From: Chitinophaga qingshengii | GTDB lineage: Bacteria; Bacteroidota; Bacteroidia; Chitinophagales; Chitinophagaceae | Direction of reading: 5' to 3' | Assembly (NCBI RefSeq): GCF_014529935.1 | Contig: NZ_JACVFC010000002.1 | Span: forward strand, 372,001 to 436,000 | Length of the DNA: 64,000 bases | Part shown: one piece after another, positions 1 through 8,564 of the stretch | Layout: each line of letters starts with the position of its first letter | Numbering within the stretch: the first letter of the stretch is position 1 | Translations under genes and position numbers: made by a program | The notes under the pieces: generated by a model | Seen by the model: the letters and a program-made list of their open reading frames with translations, nothing else | What the model was told of the DNA's origin: nothing | Database searches by the model: none

Positions 1-163
1 AACTTTACCCACTAATAAACATTTGATAACGATCAGCTGAGCTTCGCACGGTCCGAAAAACAGTACTGCGAGCAAACATATGACACAGGGGAATACATAC
101 AAATTTATCAGCCAATAAATGCCAAAAGCCGCTGCGGCAGTTACCACAACGGCTTTCTGCCGA
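1..163. other. Left edge, no gene assigned
   Basis: No gene can be assigned with confidence. On the minus strand one frame stays open from inside the end of the neighbouring ART-like gene to the window edge. It would encode a stretch rich in hydrophobic residues (AAAAFGIYWLINLYVFPCV), as a small membrane protein would. I see no ATG, GTG or TTG at a sensible place, so it may be chance or the start of a gene whose rest lies outside the window. Confidence 0.3.
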
Positions 164-787
164 TCACCATATTTCTTCCTGCCGGGGGATAAAAAATCCT
201 TTAATACAATTGGGATTCCGGATACATAACTGGATGTGGGTTTTGTCGTAGAAGCCGGCGTCTTCATAGATGGGGGTACCTTCGATGAAGACGCCTCTGA
301 CGGAGTCGTATGGCTTTTTCCCATCCTTACACATCTTTTCATGTAGATATTCAATTACCAGACAATCCAACTCACGGATGACTTTGTCCTGTAAATTTTC
401 AGCACCGCCCTTGTTTCTGTTCCGGGGTAGTTTGCCTCCATTCTCCAATATAACATTCTCCATCGTTAGAAAACTACGCTTGAGATTTTGGATATGCCTT
501 GTGTCTAACAAGTCCAGGCAATAATCCAAACTAATAACGGCACCCAACACCGCTGGATTCACCAGTTTTCTCCCATTCGGGGGATGAGTCGCAAAATCAA
601 GGGCACGCTCATAGTTATTCTGCCAGAAATAAATTCCATGTCCCAACCATTCATATTTTCCCAGACTGGAGCGGAGCTTTTCCCTTTCATTAATCACGTC
701 GTCCCGTAGGGAACGTTCACAACCGTGAAAGCCGATGACCAAGCCAGGCGTGGCAGTATACATCGAATCAGATATTAATCGGGTCAT
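164..787 (-). CDS. ADP-ribosyltransferase-like protein, possible toxin
   Basis: Protein of 207 residues, counted from ATG 787; a TTG two codons upstream is also in frame. I do not know a named family. The N-terminus holds GFHGC (His21-Gly22), followed by WLGHGIYFWQNN (residues 47-58) and then ALDFA. This is the H...Y pattern of ART/PARP-like and DUF3990-like folds, where a His-Gly and a G-x-Y-F block line the NAD pocket. Acidic residues near 169-176 (IEGTPIYED) could supply the third catalytic element. The C-terminus KTHIQLCIRNPNCIKGFF looks like a conserved core strand pair. There is no signal peptide, so it should be cytosolic. It lies 32 bases downstream of a small basic-protein gene on the same strand, which suggests a two-gene operon of toxin-antitoxin type. 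The fold assignment is by motif only. Confidence 0.6.
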   Translation of the reverse strand: MTRLISDSMYTATPGLVIGFHGCERSLRDDVINEREKLRSSLGKYEWLGHGIYFWQNNYERALDFATHPPNGRKLVNPAVLGAVISLDYCLDLLDTRHIQNLKRSFLTMENVILENGGKLPRNRNKGGAENLQDKVIRELDCLVIEYLHEKMCKDGKKPYDSVRGVFIEGTPIYEDAGFYDKTHIQLCIRNPNCIKGFFIPRQEEIW

Positions 788-819
788 TTTCAAACAATGG
801 TTTTTTTGGGTACAAACAA

Positions 820-1068
820 TTATTTATGCCGTTTTAATCGCTTTAATTTGGCAGTGTCTTTCTCCTTTCTCCGTTTACTCTTTGTTCGCCAGGGAGTTCT
901 TTTTTTTGGGAAGACAACCAAATGAAATATCCCCACATCACGGAGATACTGCATCGCCTCTTCCCTGGTAAAAGCGGCAGTGCGCTTTCTTTCCCTTTCG
1001 AACATTTCATCCATTCGCCGAAAATGTTCGGACCAGGTGTCAAAATATTGATATTTCGGTCTTTCCAT
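820..1068 (-). CDS. Small basic protein upstream of ART-like gene, possible antitoxin
   Basis: Protein of 82 residues from ATG 1068. The middle part, FTREEAMQYLRDVGI, resembles the short helical EEAxxFLxxAGI segment seen in several small antitoxin-like proteins. The C-terminal third is very rich in Lys and Arg (KSKRRKEKDTAKLKRLKRHK) and could bind nucleic acid or an acidic partner. No membrane segment or signal peptide is present. It precedes the ART-like gene by 32 bases on the same strand, so the two are probably co-transcribed. Two broken copies lie directly upstream (1168-1406 and 1495-1633), which shows the family has been duplicated here and supports the frame as a real gene. A role as antitoxin or immunity protein is inference from position and size. 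Confidence 0.6.
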   Translation of the reverse strand: MERPKYQYFDTWSEHFRRMDEMFERERKRTAAFTREEAMQYLRDVGIFHLVVFPKKRTPWRTKSKRRKEKDTAKLKRLKRHK

Positions 1069-1167
1069 CGTAATGTTATTTTAAGTAGTGAGTAAAAATG
1101 TTTAACAATAAACAGATATGTCAAAAACTTCAGTCATCCTTCAAACAATAGCTATCACTACAACAAC

Positions 1168-1406
1168 TTATCTACGCCGCTTCAATCGTCTCAACTGCTC
1201 AGCATCCTTCTCCTTTCTTCGTTTGCTCTTAGTCCTCCATGGGTTTCTTCTCTTAGGGCCAACAAATAAATGATCCCCCCGCATCCCGTAGATATTGGGC
1301 TGCTTCTTCCGGAGTAAAGGATGCGATGCGCCTCCTTTGTTCTGCGAAACCTTCTCTAATTTGCCTGCGATTTTCCGTCTGCGTACTGAAATTTGATATG
1401 CTCCAT
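1168..1406 (-). pseudogene. Frameshifted copy 2 of the small basic protein
   Basis: Reading the minus strand by hand gives MEHIKFQYAD, then a frame change to a stretch ending FTPEEAAQYLRDAGG, then another frame change to RRNPWRTKSKRRKEKD and LRRLKRR before a TAA. These three pieces match, in order, the start, middle and C-terminus of the intact protein at 820-1068. At least two frameshifts break the gene, so no full protein can be made. It is a relic of the array. Confidence 0.8.
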
Positions 1407-1494
1407 CAAAACATAATTTAAATGGTTACTAAAAAGATACACGAGCATTACATGGAATAATGTGGAGGAGACTTTTCTCAGATACAAACAACTG

Positions 1495-1633
1495 TCAACG
1501 CCGCTTCAACCGCGCAGCATCTTTTCGATGAATTTTCTTAGCCAGGGATTTCTTTCCGGGGACCAACCGGTAAACAACGCTGCTGAGAGCCCTCAGCCAC
1601 CGTCCGGGAGTACTGATATTTCGGTTTTTCCAT
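1495..1633 (-). pseudogene. Internally deleted copy 3 of the small basic protein
   Basis: The minus strand starts MEKPKYQYS, almost identical to the intact copy. It then lacks the EEAxQYL middle, and after a frame change ends GKKSLAKKIHRKDAARLKRR and a TGA. The C-terminus matches the KxKRRKEKDxxxLKRLKR tail of the family. About 100 bases are missing compared with the intact gene. Confidence 0.7.
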
Positions 1634-2014
1634 CGTAACGCTTTTAAAAAATTAATAATAAATGTTTACAAAACAAAAAATCAAATGATAATCAATCTGT
1701 TAAACATCTAGCGAAACGATAAAATATCAATATAAAAATTGATAAACAGGGTTACCTTACAAATATACAGGATTAACACATACCACCAAAAAAATCATCC
1801 TGTTTCCTATATCCGTTCCCGTTTCCCTCCAATTGTTTAAGCTAATTTTAATGTCGCGGGCTCCTTTACATCCTTGGAGATTACCTATCTTGCCTCCGAT
1901 TTCAGCGCCAGGCCATGTGAACAATACCCCTTACCGGCAAGGTAATATTACCGGTGAATGAACAAAAACCGCAACACAACAGTAATTATCTATAGCAAAT
2001 AGTACAAAACAGGA
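1634..2014. other. Intergenic region before the RND operon, with palindrome
   Basis: This 381-base stretch holds no convincing gene. Its first half is AT-rich and belongs to the upstream side of the small-gene array. Near the RND operon, GGTAATATTACC (1941-1952) is a perfect 12-base palindrome, and TTACCGG occurs on both sides of it. It could be an operator for a metal-responsive repressor. No good TTTG/TAnnTTTG promoter was found here. Confidence 0.4.
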
Positions 2015-3265
2015 ATGCGTTACGCCATTTTTCTTATCTTCTCGTGTACGGTAGGCCTGCCCCTGGTGTCCGGGGCACAGACCACCCTCACTTTGCCAGG
2101 AGCACTCCATGCCGCCAGAGACAACAATCCTTTCCTTAAACCGGCCAGCCTCAATACCGCCATCGCCCAAAGCGATGTGGTCACGGCACGACTCAGGCCC
2201 AACCCGGTATTAAACAACCAGACCCTGCATATGACGGACCCGCACACCTGGGCCCCGGATACGCGGTTCTATAACGGAAAGAACAACCAGTACTGGTGGC
2301 AGCTCACCAAACAATTCCAGCTGGCCGGTCAACGGAAATACAAACAACAAGTCGCCACCGGAAACGTCACCGTAGCGGAAAAAGCCTTCGCCGACACGGA
2401 AAGAGGCGTGCTCACCGAAACCGGCAATAAATGGCTGGACGTATGGTTTAATAAAGTCAACCTGGAACTGATCCTTGAAGCCAGGCAAAACATCGACAGC
2501 CTCGTGAAAACACAGGAAATCCGGCTGAAGAACCAGGTAATCAGCTCCAGCGAACTGGCACGTACCCAGCTGCTGCTGGACCAGTACCAGATCCAGTACA
2601 GAAACGCAGAACAAGGCTATAATAATGAACTGCAAAACCTGAAACTGCTTACCGGTCAAACCGACAGCCTCACCATCGACGACCAGGACCCCGTCACTTC
2701 CCTGGAAATGACGCAGCAACTGGACAGCCTCCTCTCCCTCTCCATGGCTAAACGTCCGGATGTACAACAGGCCCAGGCGACCATCAACACCGCGAAAAAC
2801 AACATCTCCCTGCAACGGTCACTGGCCATTCCCTCACCGGAGCTGGGCATTATCTGGAACCCCCAGAATACCGTCCCCTACTTCGGCCTCTATGCGACCA
2901 TTGAACTGCCGTTCTTCAGCCGCAACCAGGGCGAAATCAAAAAGTCCAAAATACTGCTGCAGCAATCTGAACAGTCCTTCACTGCCCTGCAACGGCAGGT
3001 CAGCACCGAGGTACAGTCCACCTGGCATACCTACCAGGTAAACCGGGAGACCGTGGAAAAATATAAAAACATCCTGCCCAAAGCAGCAACCATCCTGCAG
3101 TCGGTAAAGTACGCCTATACGAAAGGCGGCACTACGATCATAGATTTCCTGGAAGCACAACGGACCTGGTTTGATACCCAGAAGATGTATTATGAAGCAC
3201 TGTACAACTACCGTAAGAGCTACCTACAATTATTACAGGTAACCGGATTGATTAATCAACTATAA
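2015..3265 (+). CDS. TolC/CzcC-type outer-membrane efflux protein
   Basis: Protein of 416 residues that should form the outer-membrane and periplasmic exit channel of the RND pump encoded downstream. It starts with a clear signal peptide (MRYAIFLIFSCTVGLPLVSGAQ). The body is the repeated long-helix pattern of outer-membrane efflux proteins, for example NKWLDVWFNKVNLELILEAR in the first half and TEVQSTWHTYQVNRETVEKY in the second. The length is normal for CzcC/CusC-type members. The ATG at 2015 places the signal peptide at the very start. The adaptor gene follows after 8 bases, so this is the first gene of a four-gene operon. The substrate cannot be read from this protein alone. Confidence 0.9.
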   Translation: MRYAIFLIFSCTVGLPLVSGAQTTLTLPGALHAARDNNPFLKPASLNTAIAQSDVVTARLRPNPVLNNQTLHMTDPHTWAPDTRFYNGKNNQYWWQLTKQFQLAGQRKYKQQVATGNVTVAEKAFADTERGVLTETGNKWLDVWFNKVNLELILEARQNIDSLVKTQEIRLKNQVISSSELARTQLLLDQYQIQYRNAEQGYNNELQNLKLLTGQTDSLTIDDQDPVTSLEMTQQLDSLLSLSMAKRPDVQQAQATINTAKNNISLQRSLAIPSPELGIIWNPQNTVPYFGLYATIELPFFSRNQGEIKKSKILLQQSEQSFTALQRQVSTEVQSTWHTYQVNRETVEKYKNILPKAATILQSVKYAYTKGGTTIIDFLEAQRTWFDTQKMYYEALYNYRKSYLQLLQVTGLINQL

Positions 3266-3273
3266 TTTAACAG

Positions 3274-4329
3274 ATGACAAAGACTGCCTTTGGCTTATCG
3301 ATAGCAAGCATCGCATGGCTGGCTATGTCTTGCGGACAGCACCATGAAAACAAGCCTGCCGCCGCCACCAAAACCGTGGTGACAGACAGTGGACGAACCA
3401 TTCAACTGCCTCCCGACAGCCTTACCCTACACTTTTTCAAAACAGAAGAAGCCGTTCAAAGCGACCTGAATGCCGAACTGATGGCACCGGCACACGTAGC
3501 CGCCACCGTTGTGCGCTCCTCCGGCAACGCCGCCCAGAACGTTGTACTGTTCGACAATCCGGACCTCACGGCCAGCTACACGGAAATGCTGCAACATATC
3601 ATTAACATCCGGGAAAAAGGCAATATCATCCGGCAGAAAAAAGCCATCGCCGCCCAGAAACAAATAGAACTGGCCCGCTTTAAAGACCTCGCCGAACACG
3701 GCGCCGGTACCGGTAAAGATGTTTCCGATGCTAAAACCGATCTCATCTCTGCCGAAACAGAAAGCGCCATCGCTGAAACAGACCTGGCCAACGAAAAGAC
3801 CTCCATCATCGAACACGAATCCAAACTGAAACTGGCCGGCTTCGATCCTCAGGCGCTCGTCTCCGCCAAAGCAGACAAAATATGGGTCATCTGTGAGATG
3901 CCGGAAAACCAGATCACCAAAGTAAAAGAAGGCAGCGGTTGCACCCTGCAGTTCAACTCCTACCCCGGCGAAACCTTCAACGGTACCATCGAAAACGTCG
4001 GTGAAGTAGTGGACAACATCACCCGCATGGTGAAACTTCGTATTACCATCTCCGATATACAGCATAAACTACGGGCAGGCATGTACGCTACCGTGAAATT
4101 CGGCGTGAGCGAAGGCAATACCCTTTCCGTACCCCGCAGTGCGGTAGTAACGGTTCAGGGTAAAAACTATGTCTTCGTGAAAAAAGACGACCGTACCTTC
4201 CTGCGCCGCGAAATTCTCTCCGGTGCGCAGGTCAACGACCGTATGGTAGTGCTCAGCGGTATCCAGCCGGGCGAGCAGGTGGTTACAGACGGCTCTATGC
4301 AATTAAAAGGTCTTTCATTCGGCTACTAA
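3274..4329 (+). CDS. Periplasmic adaptor (membrane fusion protein), CzcB/CusB type
   Basis: Protein of 351 residues that links the inner-membrane pump to the outer-membrane channel. The N-terminus ends in a lipobox (LAMSCG), so it is probably a lipoprotein anchored in the inner membrane and facing the periplasm. The middle (residues about 100-190) is a helical hairpin rich in Ala, Glu and Lys. The C-terminal half holds the beta-barrel domain (AKIWVICEMPENQITKV-like) and the membrane-proximal part (GKNYVFVKKDDRTFLRRE, then GIQPGEQVVTDGSMQLKG), which is typical of HlyD_D23/CzcB proteins. It sits between the channel gene and the DUF190 gene with short gaps. No metal-binding His-rich tail is present. 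Confidence 0.9.
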   Translation: MTKTAFGLSIASIAWLAMSCGQHHENKPAAATKTVVTDSGRTIQLPPDSLTLHFFKTEEAVQSDLNAELMAPAHVAATVVRSSGNAAQNVVLFDNPDLTASYTEMLQHIINIREKGNIIRQKKAIAAQKQIELARFKDLAEHGAGTGKDVSDAKTDLISAETESAIAETDLANEKTSIIEHESKLKLAGFDPQALVSAKADKIWVICEMPENQITKVKEGSGCTLQFNSYPGETFNGTIENVGEVVDNITRMVKLRITISDIQHKLRAGMYATVKFGVSEGNTLSVPRSAVVTVQGKNYVFVKKDDRTFLRREILSGAQVNDRMVVLSGIQPGEQVVTDGSMQLKGLSFGY

Positions 4330-4339
4330 AAATACAGTT

Positions 4340-4645
4340 ATGCTACAGGCACAGATTTTTATCGACAAAGACGATATGCATGGTACCCGTCCACTGTATG
4401 AGTACATTATGCAGCTCCTCATCAACAACAATGTGAAGGGCGCTACCGTATACCGCGGTGTGATGGGCTTTGGCATCAACCAACGGATGAAACGCCCGGA
4501 TGAAATGTTTTCCTTCGATGAACCTCCTATGATGATCACCTTCATCGACGAGGACGATAAAGTGCGGGAAGTGCTGACACTCCTGAGAGCCTCCTATAAA
4601 GGAGGTTTTATTATTACCCATCACGTAGATCAATTTGAAGCATGA
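4340..4645 (+). CDS. DUF190 (PII-like) protein in an RND efflux operon
   Basis: Protein of 101 residues of the DUF190 family, small cytosolic proteins with a PII-like ferredoxin fold that usually form trimers. The start LQAQIFIDKDDMHGTRPLYE and the segment GVMGFGINQR match the family, where the usual form is RGIxGFG; the end carries a beta strand with MMITFIDEDDKV. DUF190 members are found next to ion transporters, and PII-like proteins generally sense a small ligand and bind a membrane partner. Here the stop codon overlaps the ATG of the RND pump (ATGA), so translation is coupled. I infer that it modulates the pump; no ligand can be named. Confidence 0.85.
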   Translation: MLQAQIFIDKDDMHGTRPLYEYIMQLLINNNVKGATVYRGVMGFGINQRMKRPDEMFSFDEPPMMITFIDEDDKVREVLTLLRASYKGGFIITHHVDQFEA

Positions 4646-7600
4646 TCCGCAATATTCTCATATTCTCTTTACGTAACCGTTGGGCGGTCATTATTGGCGC
4701 AGTGGTCTTGTCAGTACTCGGTTACTGGTGTTTTACCCAGCTGAAAATAGAAGCCTACCCCGATATTGCCGACACCAACGTGATCATTGTGGCGCCTTAC
4801 GACGGCCGCGCTGCCGAAGAAGTAGAACAACAGGTGACCATCCCGATAGAACGGGCACTCAATAACGTCCCCCGTGTACTCGACCGCAGAAGCCGCACCA
4901 TCTTCGGCCTTTCGGTAGTACAGCTGACGTTCCAGGACGGGACGGACGATTATTTCGCCCGTCAACAGGTGATAGAAAGACTCTCCTCCCTCTCCCTGCC
5001 GGCAGGAGTTACGCCGGAACTGGCGCCACTCACCACGGCGGTAGGCGAGATTTACCGTTATGTAGTGGAAGCGCCGCCCAGCTTCACACCGATGCAGCTG
5101 CGCGACCTGCAGGACTGGGTTATCCGCCCGGCTATCCTCCAGGTACCGGGTATTGCCGACGTGACCAACTTCGGCGGCCCGCTCAAACAATTTCATATCC
5201 TCACGTCGCCGGATAAACTCCGTAAGTACAACCTCACCCTGCAATCCGTTATCGATGCGGTAGAGAAAAACAACCTCAACACCGGCGGCAACGTGATTGA
5301 ACGCGGCGGACAAGGTTTTGCCGTGAGAGGTCTCGGTGCGGTGAAGTCTGAAAAAGACCTGCGTAACATTGTGCTCACTGCGGTAAACGGTGTACCCGTT
5401 TACGTGAAAGATGTAGCCACCGTAGAAACGGCGCCCCCGCCGCCTTCCGGCGTATTGGGCTATGCCGTACCGGATGAAGGCATCGACAAGGTTGGTTCTC
5501 CCGAAGGCATCATCCTGCTGCGCCGTGGCGAAAACCCCAGTATCGCGCTGAAAGCACTGAAGGAAAAACTGGCCCTGCTCAGCGAAACAGAACTGCCGGA
5601 AGGCGTGAAACTGCGCGTACTGTATGACCGCAGCTTCCTTATTGATCATTCCCTGGAAACGGTAGCGCATACACTCTTTATGGGTGTAAGCATTGTGGTG
5701 ATCGTACTGGTGTTTTTCCTGGGCAGTATCCGCTCGGCACTGGTGGTTACTGCTACCATTCCATTCTCCCTGCTGTTCGCGTTTATCCTCATGCGGCTCA
5801 CAGGCATACCGGCCAACCTGCTGTCACTCGGTGCGATCGACTTCGGTATCATCGTAGATGGCGCCTGCGTAATGGCAGAACACCTGATCCGGCGCTACCG
5901 GAACGCTACGCCGCAGGAGAAAGCAGGCGGTATCATCGGTATTACCCTGGCTGCCGCGCAGGAAGTAGGCCGTGAGATATTTTTCTCCGTGACCATTATC
6001 ATCCTCGCCTATACACCGATTTTGATGATGACCCGTGTGGAAGGCAAACTGTTCTCTCCCATGGCCCTCACCCTCGCCTTTGCCGTAATAGGCGCCATGA
6101 TCTGCGCGCTGACGCTGATACCCGTGCTGATCTCCTATGCGTACAAAAAAGCGCTGGCATCCGATAAGCCGATGAAAGAGCATCGCAACCGCATCCTGGA
6201 TTTCCTGGAACATATGTATCAACGGTCGCTCAATTTCTTCCTGCGTTTCCATAAACAAACCGTGCTCGTTGCAACGGTACTGATTGTGCTGCTGATAGGA
6301 CTGGGAGGCAAACTGGGTACGGAGTTTTTACCGGAACTGGATGAAGGATCTATCTTCATGCGTTCCTTCATGCCCGCGGGCGTTACCATCCAGGAAAATG
6401 CCAAGATAGCGCCCATCATCCGCAAGGTGATCGCTTCCTATCCGCCGGTGAAATATGTCATCACGCAGACCGGCCGCAACGATGATGGTACCGACCCCTT
6501 CCCGGCCAACCGTACGGAAATACTGGTTGGTTTGAAGGACTATAAACTCTGGAGCGATACCATCACTAAAAAAGAGCTGGTGAGGCGTATTCAGGCCGAT
6601 CTCGAAAAGAATTGCCCGGGTACTTCTTTCAACTCCGGTCAGCCTATCATTGACCAGGTAATGGAGATTGTGACGGGTAGCGCTGCCGACCTGGCTATTT
6701 CCGTAGTAGGCGACGATCTTGCCATTATGCGGCCCAAAGCCGACAGTATTGCAGCGATCGTAAAAGCCACACAGGGCTCTGCTTCCGTTAACATTGAACA
6801 GGAAGGTACCCAGGCGCAGCTGGCCATCAATATCAACCGCGAAAACGCCGCCCGCTTCGGTATCAACGTGAGTGATATCCAATCCATGATTGAAGCCGCT
6901 ATCGGCGGTAAACCGATCGGTACATTATATGACGGTACCAAACGGTACGATATCATCGTTCGTTATCTGCCGAAAGACAGGAGCACCATAGAATCCATCC
7001 GTAACCTCCAGGTGCCTGCCGCCACCGGCGCGCTGATACCGATGGAACAGCTGGCAGATATACAGTTTATCGACGGACAAACCAATATTTACCGCATTGA
7101 TGGTAAAAGGATGGTGACGGTTCGTACCAACGTAAGAGGCCGCGACCAGGGCTCTTTCGTTAAAGAACTGCAGGAGAAAATCGACAAACAGGTGCATGTA
7201 TCCAAAGGGTATGATATCATCTATGGTGGTCAGTATGAAAACCTGGAACGTGCCGGTAAGCAGCTGTCACTCACTATTCCGCTGACGATTGTGATTGTGT
7301 TCGTGTTCCTCTTTATGCTGTTCAAAAGCATGAGACATACGTTTGTGACCATGAGCTGCATCCTCGTTGCCCTTGCGGGTGGTATCGTAGCGTTGTTCCT
7401 TCGTGGCTACCACTTCAACGTATCTGCCGGTGTGGGTTTTGTATCCATCTTTGGTATCTCGGTCATGGCCGGCGTACTGCTGGTATCGGCCCTCAACCGG
7501 GAAATGTATAAGTCTCCCCTTACGCTGCGCGCCTCCGTGCAAAAGGTGGCGGTAGATCAGTTCAAAGCCATTATGATGATGCTTATGGTGGCCATCATTG

Positions 7601-7782
7601 GTCTGGTACCGGCAGCCATCAGTACCGGTATCGGTTCCGATGTACAACGCCCGCTGGCTACGGTGATCATCGGCGGATTGACTTTCACGCTGCTGTTTAC
7701 ACCGGTAGTGATTCCTCCCTTGTACTACTGGGCAGAGAAGAAAAGACAACCGCCTGCTCCTCCGCAGGAACCTAAGGAATAA
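4642..7782 (+). CDS. Heavy-metal RND efflux pump, CzcA family
   Basis: Inner-membrane proton-driven pump of 1046 residues, the normal length for HME-RND permeases. It expels metal cations from the periplasm or cytosol through the adaptor and channel encoded just upstream. Proton-relay motif DFGIIVDG (Asp400, Asp406) with Glu413 in transmembrane helix 4 is complete. The N-terminal helix, two large periplasmic loops and two groups of membrane helices (about 335-500 and 870-1020) are visible. The loop sequence GRNDDGTDPFPANRTEILVG resembles CzcA/NccA-type (Zn, Co, Cd, Ni) pumps more than the CusA (Cu, Ag) type, but the specificity is inference. The start overlaps the DUF190 stop by four bases. 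A strong terminator follows at 7801-7842. Confidence 0.93.
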   Translation: MIRNILIFSLRNRWAVIIGAVVLSVLGYWCFTQLKIEAYPDIADTNVIIVAPYDGRAAEEVEQQVTIPIERALNNVPRVLDRRSRTIFGLSVVQLTFQDGTDDYFARQQVIERLSSLSLPAGVTPELAPLTTAVGEIYRYVVEAPPSFTPMQLRDLQDWVIRPAILQVPGIADVTNFGGPLKQFHILTSPDKLRKYNLTLQSVIDAVEKNNLNTGGNVIERGGQGFAVRGLGAVKSEKDLRNIVLTAVNGVPVYVKDVATVETAPPPPSGVLGYAVPDEGIDKVGSPEGIILLRRGENPSIALKALKEKLALLSETELPEGVKLRVLYDRSFLIDHSLETVAHTLFMGVSIVVIVLVFFLGSIRSALVVTATIPFSLLFAFILMRLTGIPANLLSLGAIDFGIIVDGACVMAEHLIRRYRNATPQEKAGGIIGITLAAAQEVGREIFFSVTIIILAYTPILMMTRVEGKLFSPMALTLAFAVIGAMICALTLIPVLISYAYKKALASDKPMKEHRNRILDFLEHMYQRSLNFFLRFHKQTVLVATVLIVLLIGLGGKLGTEFLPELDEGSIFMRSFMPAGVTIQENAKIAPIIRKVIASYPPVKYVITQTGRNDDGTDPFPANRTEILVGLKDYKLWSDTITKKELVRRIQADLEKNCPGTSFNSGQPIIDQVMEIVTGSAADLAISVVGDDLAIMRPKADSIAAIVKATQGSASVNIEQEGTQAQLAININRENAARFGINVSDIQSMIEAAIGGKPIGTLYDGTKRYDIIVRYLPKDRSTIESIRNLQVPAATGALIPMEQLADIQFIDGQTNIYRIDGKRMVTVRTNVRGRDQGSFVKELQEKIDKQVHVSKGYDIIYGGQYENLERAGKQLSLTIPLTIVIVFVFLFMLFKSMRHTFVTMSCILVALAGGIVALFLRGYHFNVSAGVGFVSIFGISVMAGVLLVSALNREMYKSPLTLRASVQKVAVDQFKAIMMMLMVAIIGLVPAAISTGIGSDVQRPLATVIIGGLTFTLLFTPVVIPPLYYWAEKKRQPPAPPQEPKE

Positions 7783-7800
7783 CTATCTTATGCTAATAAA

Positions 7801-7842
7801 ACAAAGGCTGATACGATAAAACGTATCAGCCTTTTGTTTTTC
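7801..7842 (+). terminator. Terminator of the RND operon
   Basis: Inverted repeat AAAGGCTGATACG / CGTATCAGCCTTT with a six-base loop and a T-rich tail (TTTTGTTTTT). It begins 18 bases after the pump gene and closes the operon before the TetR gene. Confidence 0.9.
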
Positions 7843-7866
7843 CCGGATAAAAAAGATTTTTCATTT

Positions 7867-7882
7867 TATACCAAATGGTATA
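7867..7882. promoter_or_regulatory. TetR operator 1 (TATACC-N4-GGTATA)
   Basis: Inverted repeat TATACCAAATGGTATA, 24 bases upstream of the tetR start. It is directly followed by TAATTTCG (7881-7888), one mismatch from the Bacteroidota -7 box, so a bound dimer would block the regulator's own promoter. The same half-sites recur at 8536-8551 and 9311-9326. Confidence 0.75.
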
Positions 7883-7906
7883 ATTTCGTTTATCAAATAT
7901 GGGTAT

Positions 7907-8491
7907 ATGAACAAAGCAGCCAGAACGAAACAGTTTATTGTGGAAAAGACCGCTCCTGTGTTCAACGAGAAGGGATATGCCGGTACTTCCCTGACAGACA
8001 TGACCAATGCCACAGGGCTTACCAAAGGCAGTATTTACGGCAACTTCGCGAATAAAGATGAAGTGGCCCTGGCTGCTTTTGAGTACAATATCCGGCAGAT
8101 AACTGATATTATCCGGCAGGAGAAAGCAAAACATGATACCTACCGGGGCAAGCTGCTGGCCTATGTCCACACGTACAACAACTTTCTGAAGCACCCGTTC
8201 CCTGCGGGTGGTTGTCCCATTCTGAATACCGCTACGGAGGCCGATGATACGCATCCGGCCCTGAAAGAACGCGCCGCCTGGGCGCTGGGTAAATGGAAAG
8301 AAGCGGTTATGCAGGATATCACCCGGGGTATCCTGCAGGGTGAGTTCGACAAAGATACTCCCGTAGAACAGGCCGCCCTGACTATCCTGGCGATGGTAGA
8401 AGGCTGTCTCATGATTACCAAGCTAACAGGGAAAATGCATTATCGCAATGCCATTATGCAGTCGCTGGAAACTTTTATCCGCGAGCTGTAA
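7907..8491 (+). CDS. TetR-family transcriptional repressor
   Basis: Protein of 194 residues. The N-terminal domain is a classic TetR helix-turn-helix: RTKQFIVEKTAPVFNEKGYAGTSLTDM followed by the recognition part TGLTKGSIYGNFANKDEV (residues about 38-55). The C-terminal domain is helical and resembles the AcrR-type ligand-binding domain, with one conserved Cys-containing segment (PAGGCPILNTATEADD). It should bind as a dimer to the TATACC-N4-GGTATA sites found upstream of itself, of the SDR gene and of the MFS gene. The likely inducer is the molecule removed by the MFS exporter or altered by the SDR enzyme. ATG 7907 puts the HTH at the usual distance from the N-terminus. Confidence 0.9.
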   Translation: MNKAARTKQFIVEKTAPVFNEKGYAGTSLTDMTNATGLTKGSIYGNFANKDEVALAAFEYNIRQITDIIRQEKAKHDTYRGKLLAYVHTYNNFLKHPFPAGGCPILNTATEADDTHPALKERAAWALGKWKEAVMQDITRGILQGEFDKDTPVEQAALTILAMVEGCLMITKLTGKMHYRNAIMQSLETFIREL

Positions 8492-8535
8492 GCACTTTGC
8501 TATTTTTTATGTCGATATTTTTTTTCGCTTAAAAA

Positions 8536-8551
8536 TATACCAATCGGTATA
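8536..8551. promoter_or_regulatory. TetR operator 2 (TATACC-N4-GGTATA)
   Basis: Inverted repeat TATACCAATCGGTATA, 13 bases upstream of the SDR start. It has the same half-sites as the operator before tetR, so the SDR gene is very probably in the TetR regulon and has its own promoter. Confidence 0.75.
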
Positions 8552-8564
8552 ATAATTCAATATT

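Larger units (their letters stand above)
820..1633 (-). repeat. Three-copy tandem array of a small basic-protein gene
   Basis: The 82-codon gene is repeated three times head to tail. The stops fall at 820, 1168 and 1495 and the starts at 1068, 1406 and 1633, a period of roughly 330-345 bases. Only the copy next to the ART-like gene is intact. The start region (ME[RK]PK[YF]QY) and the basic C-terminus are shared, and copies 1 and 3 also share AT-rich DNA just upstream of the start. Confidence 0.75.

Noticed and set aside
1..163. Minus-strand hydrophobic frame at the left edge
   Set aside because: No usual start codon and too little sequence to separate it from chance; recorded only as a note.
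4711..5670. 319-codon minus-strand frame inside the RND pump gene
   Set aside because: Antisense shadow of a complete pump; rich in His, Arg and Gln without a domain.
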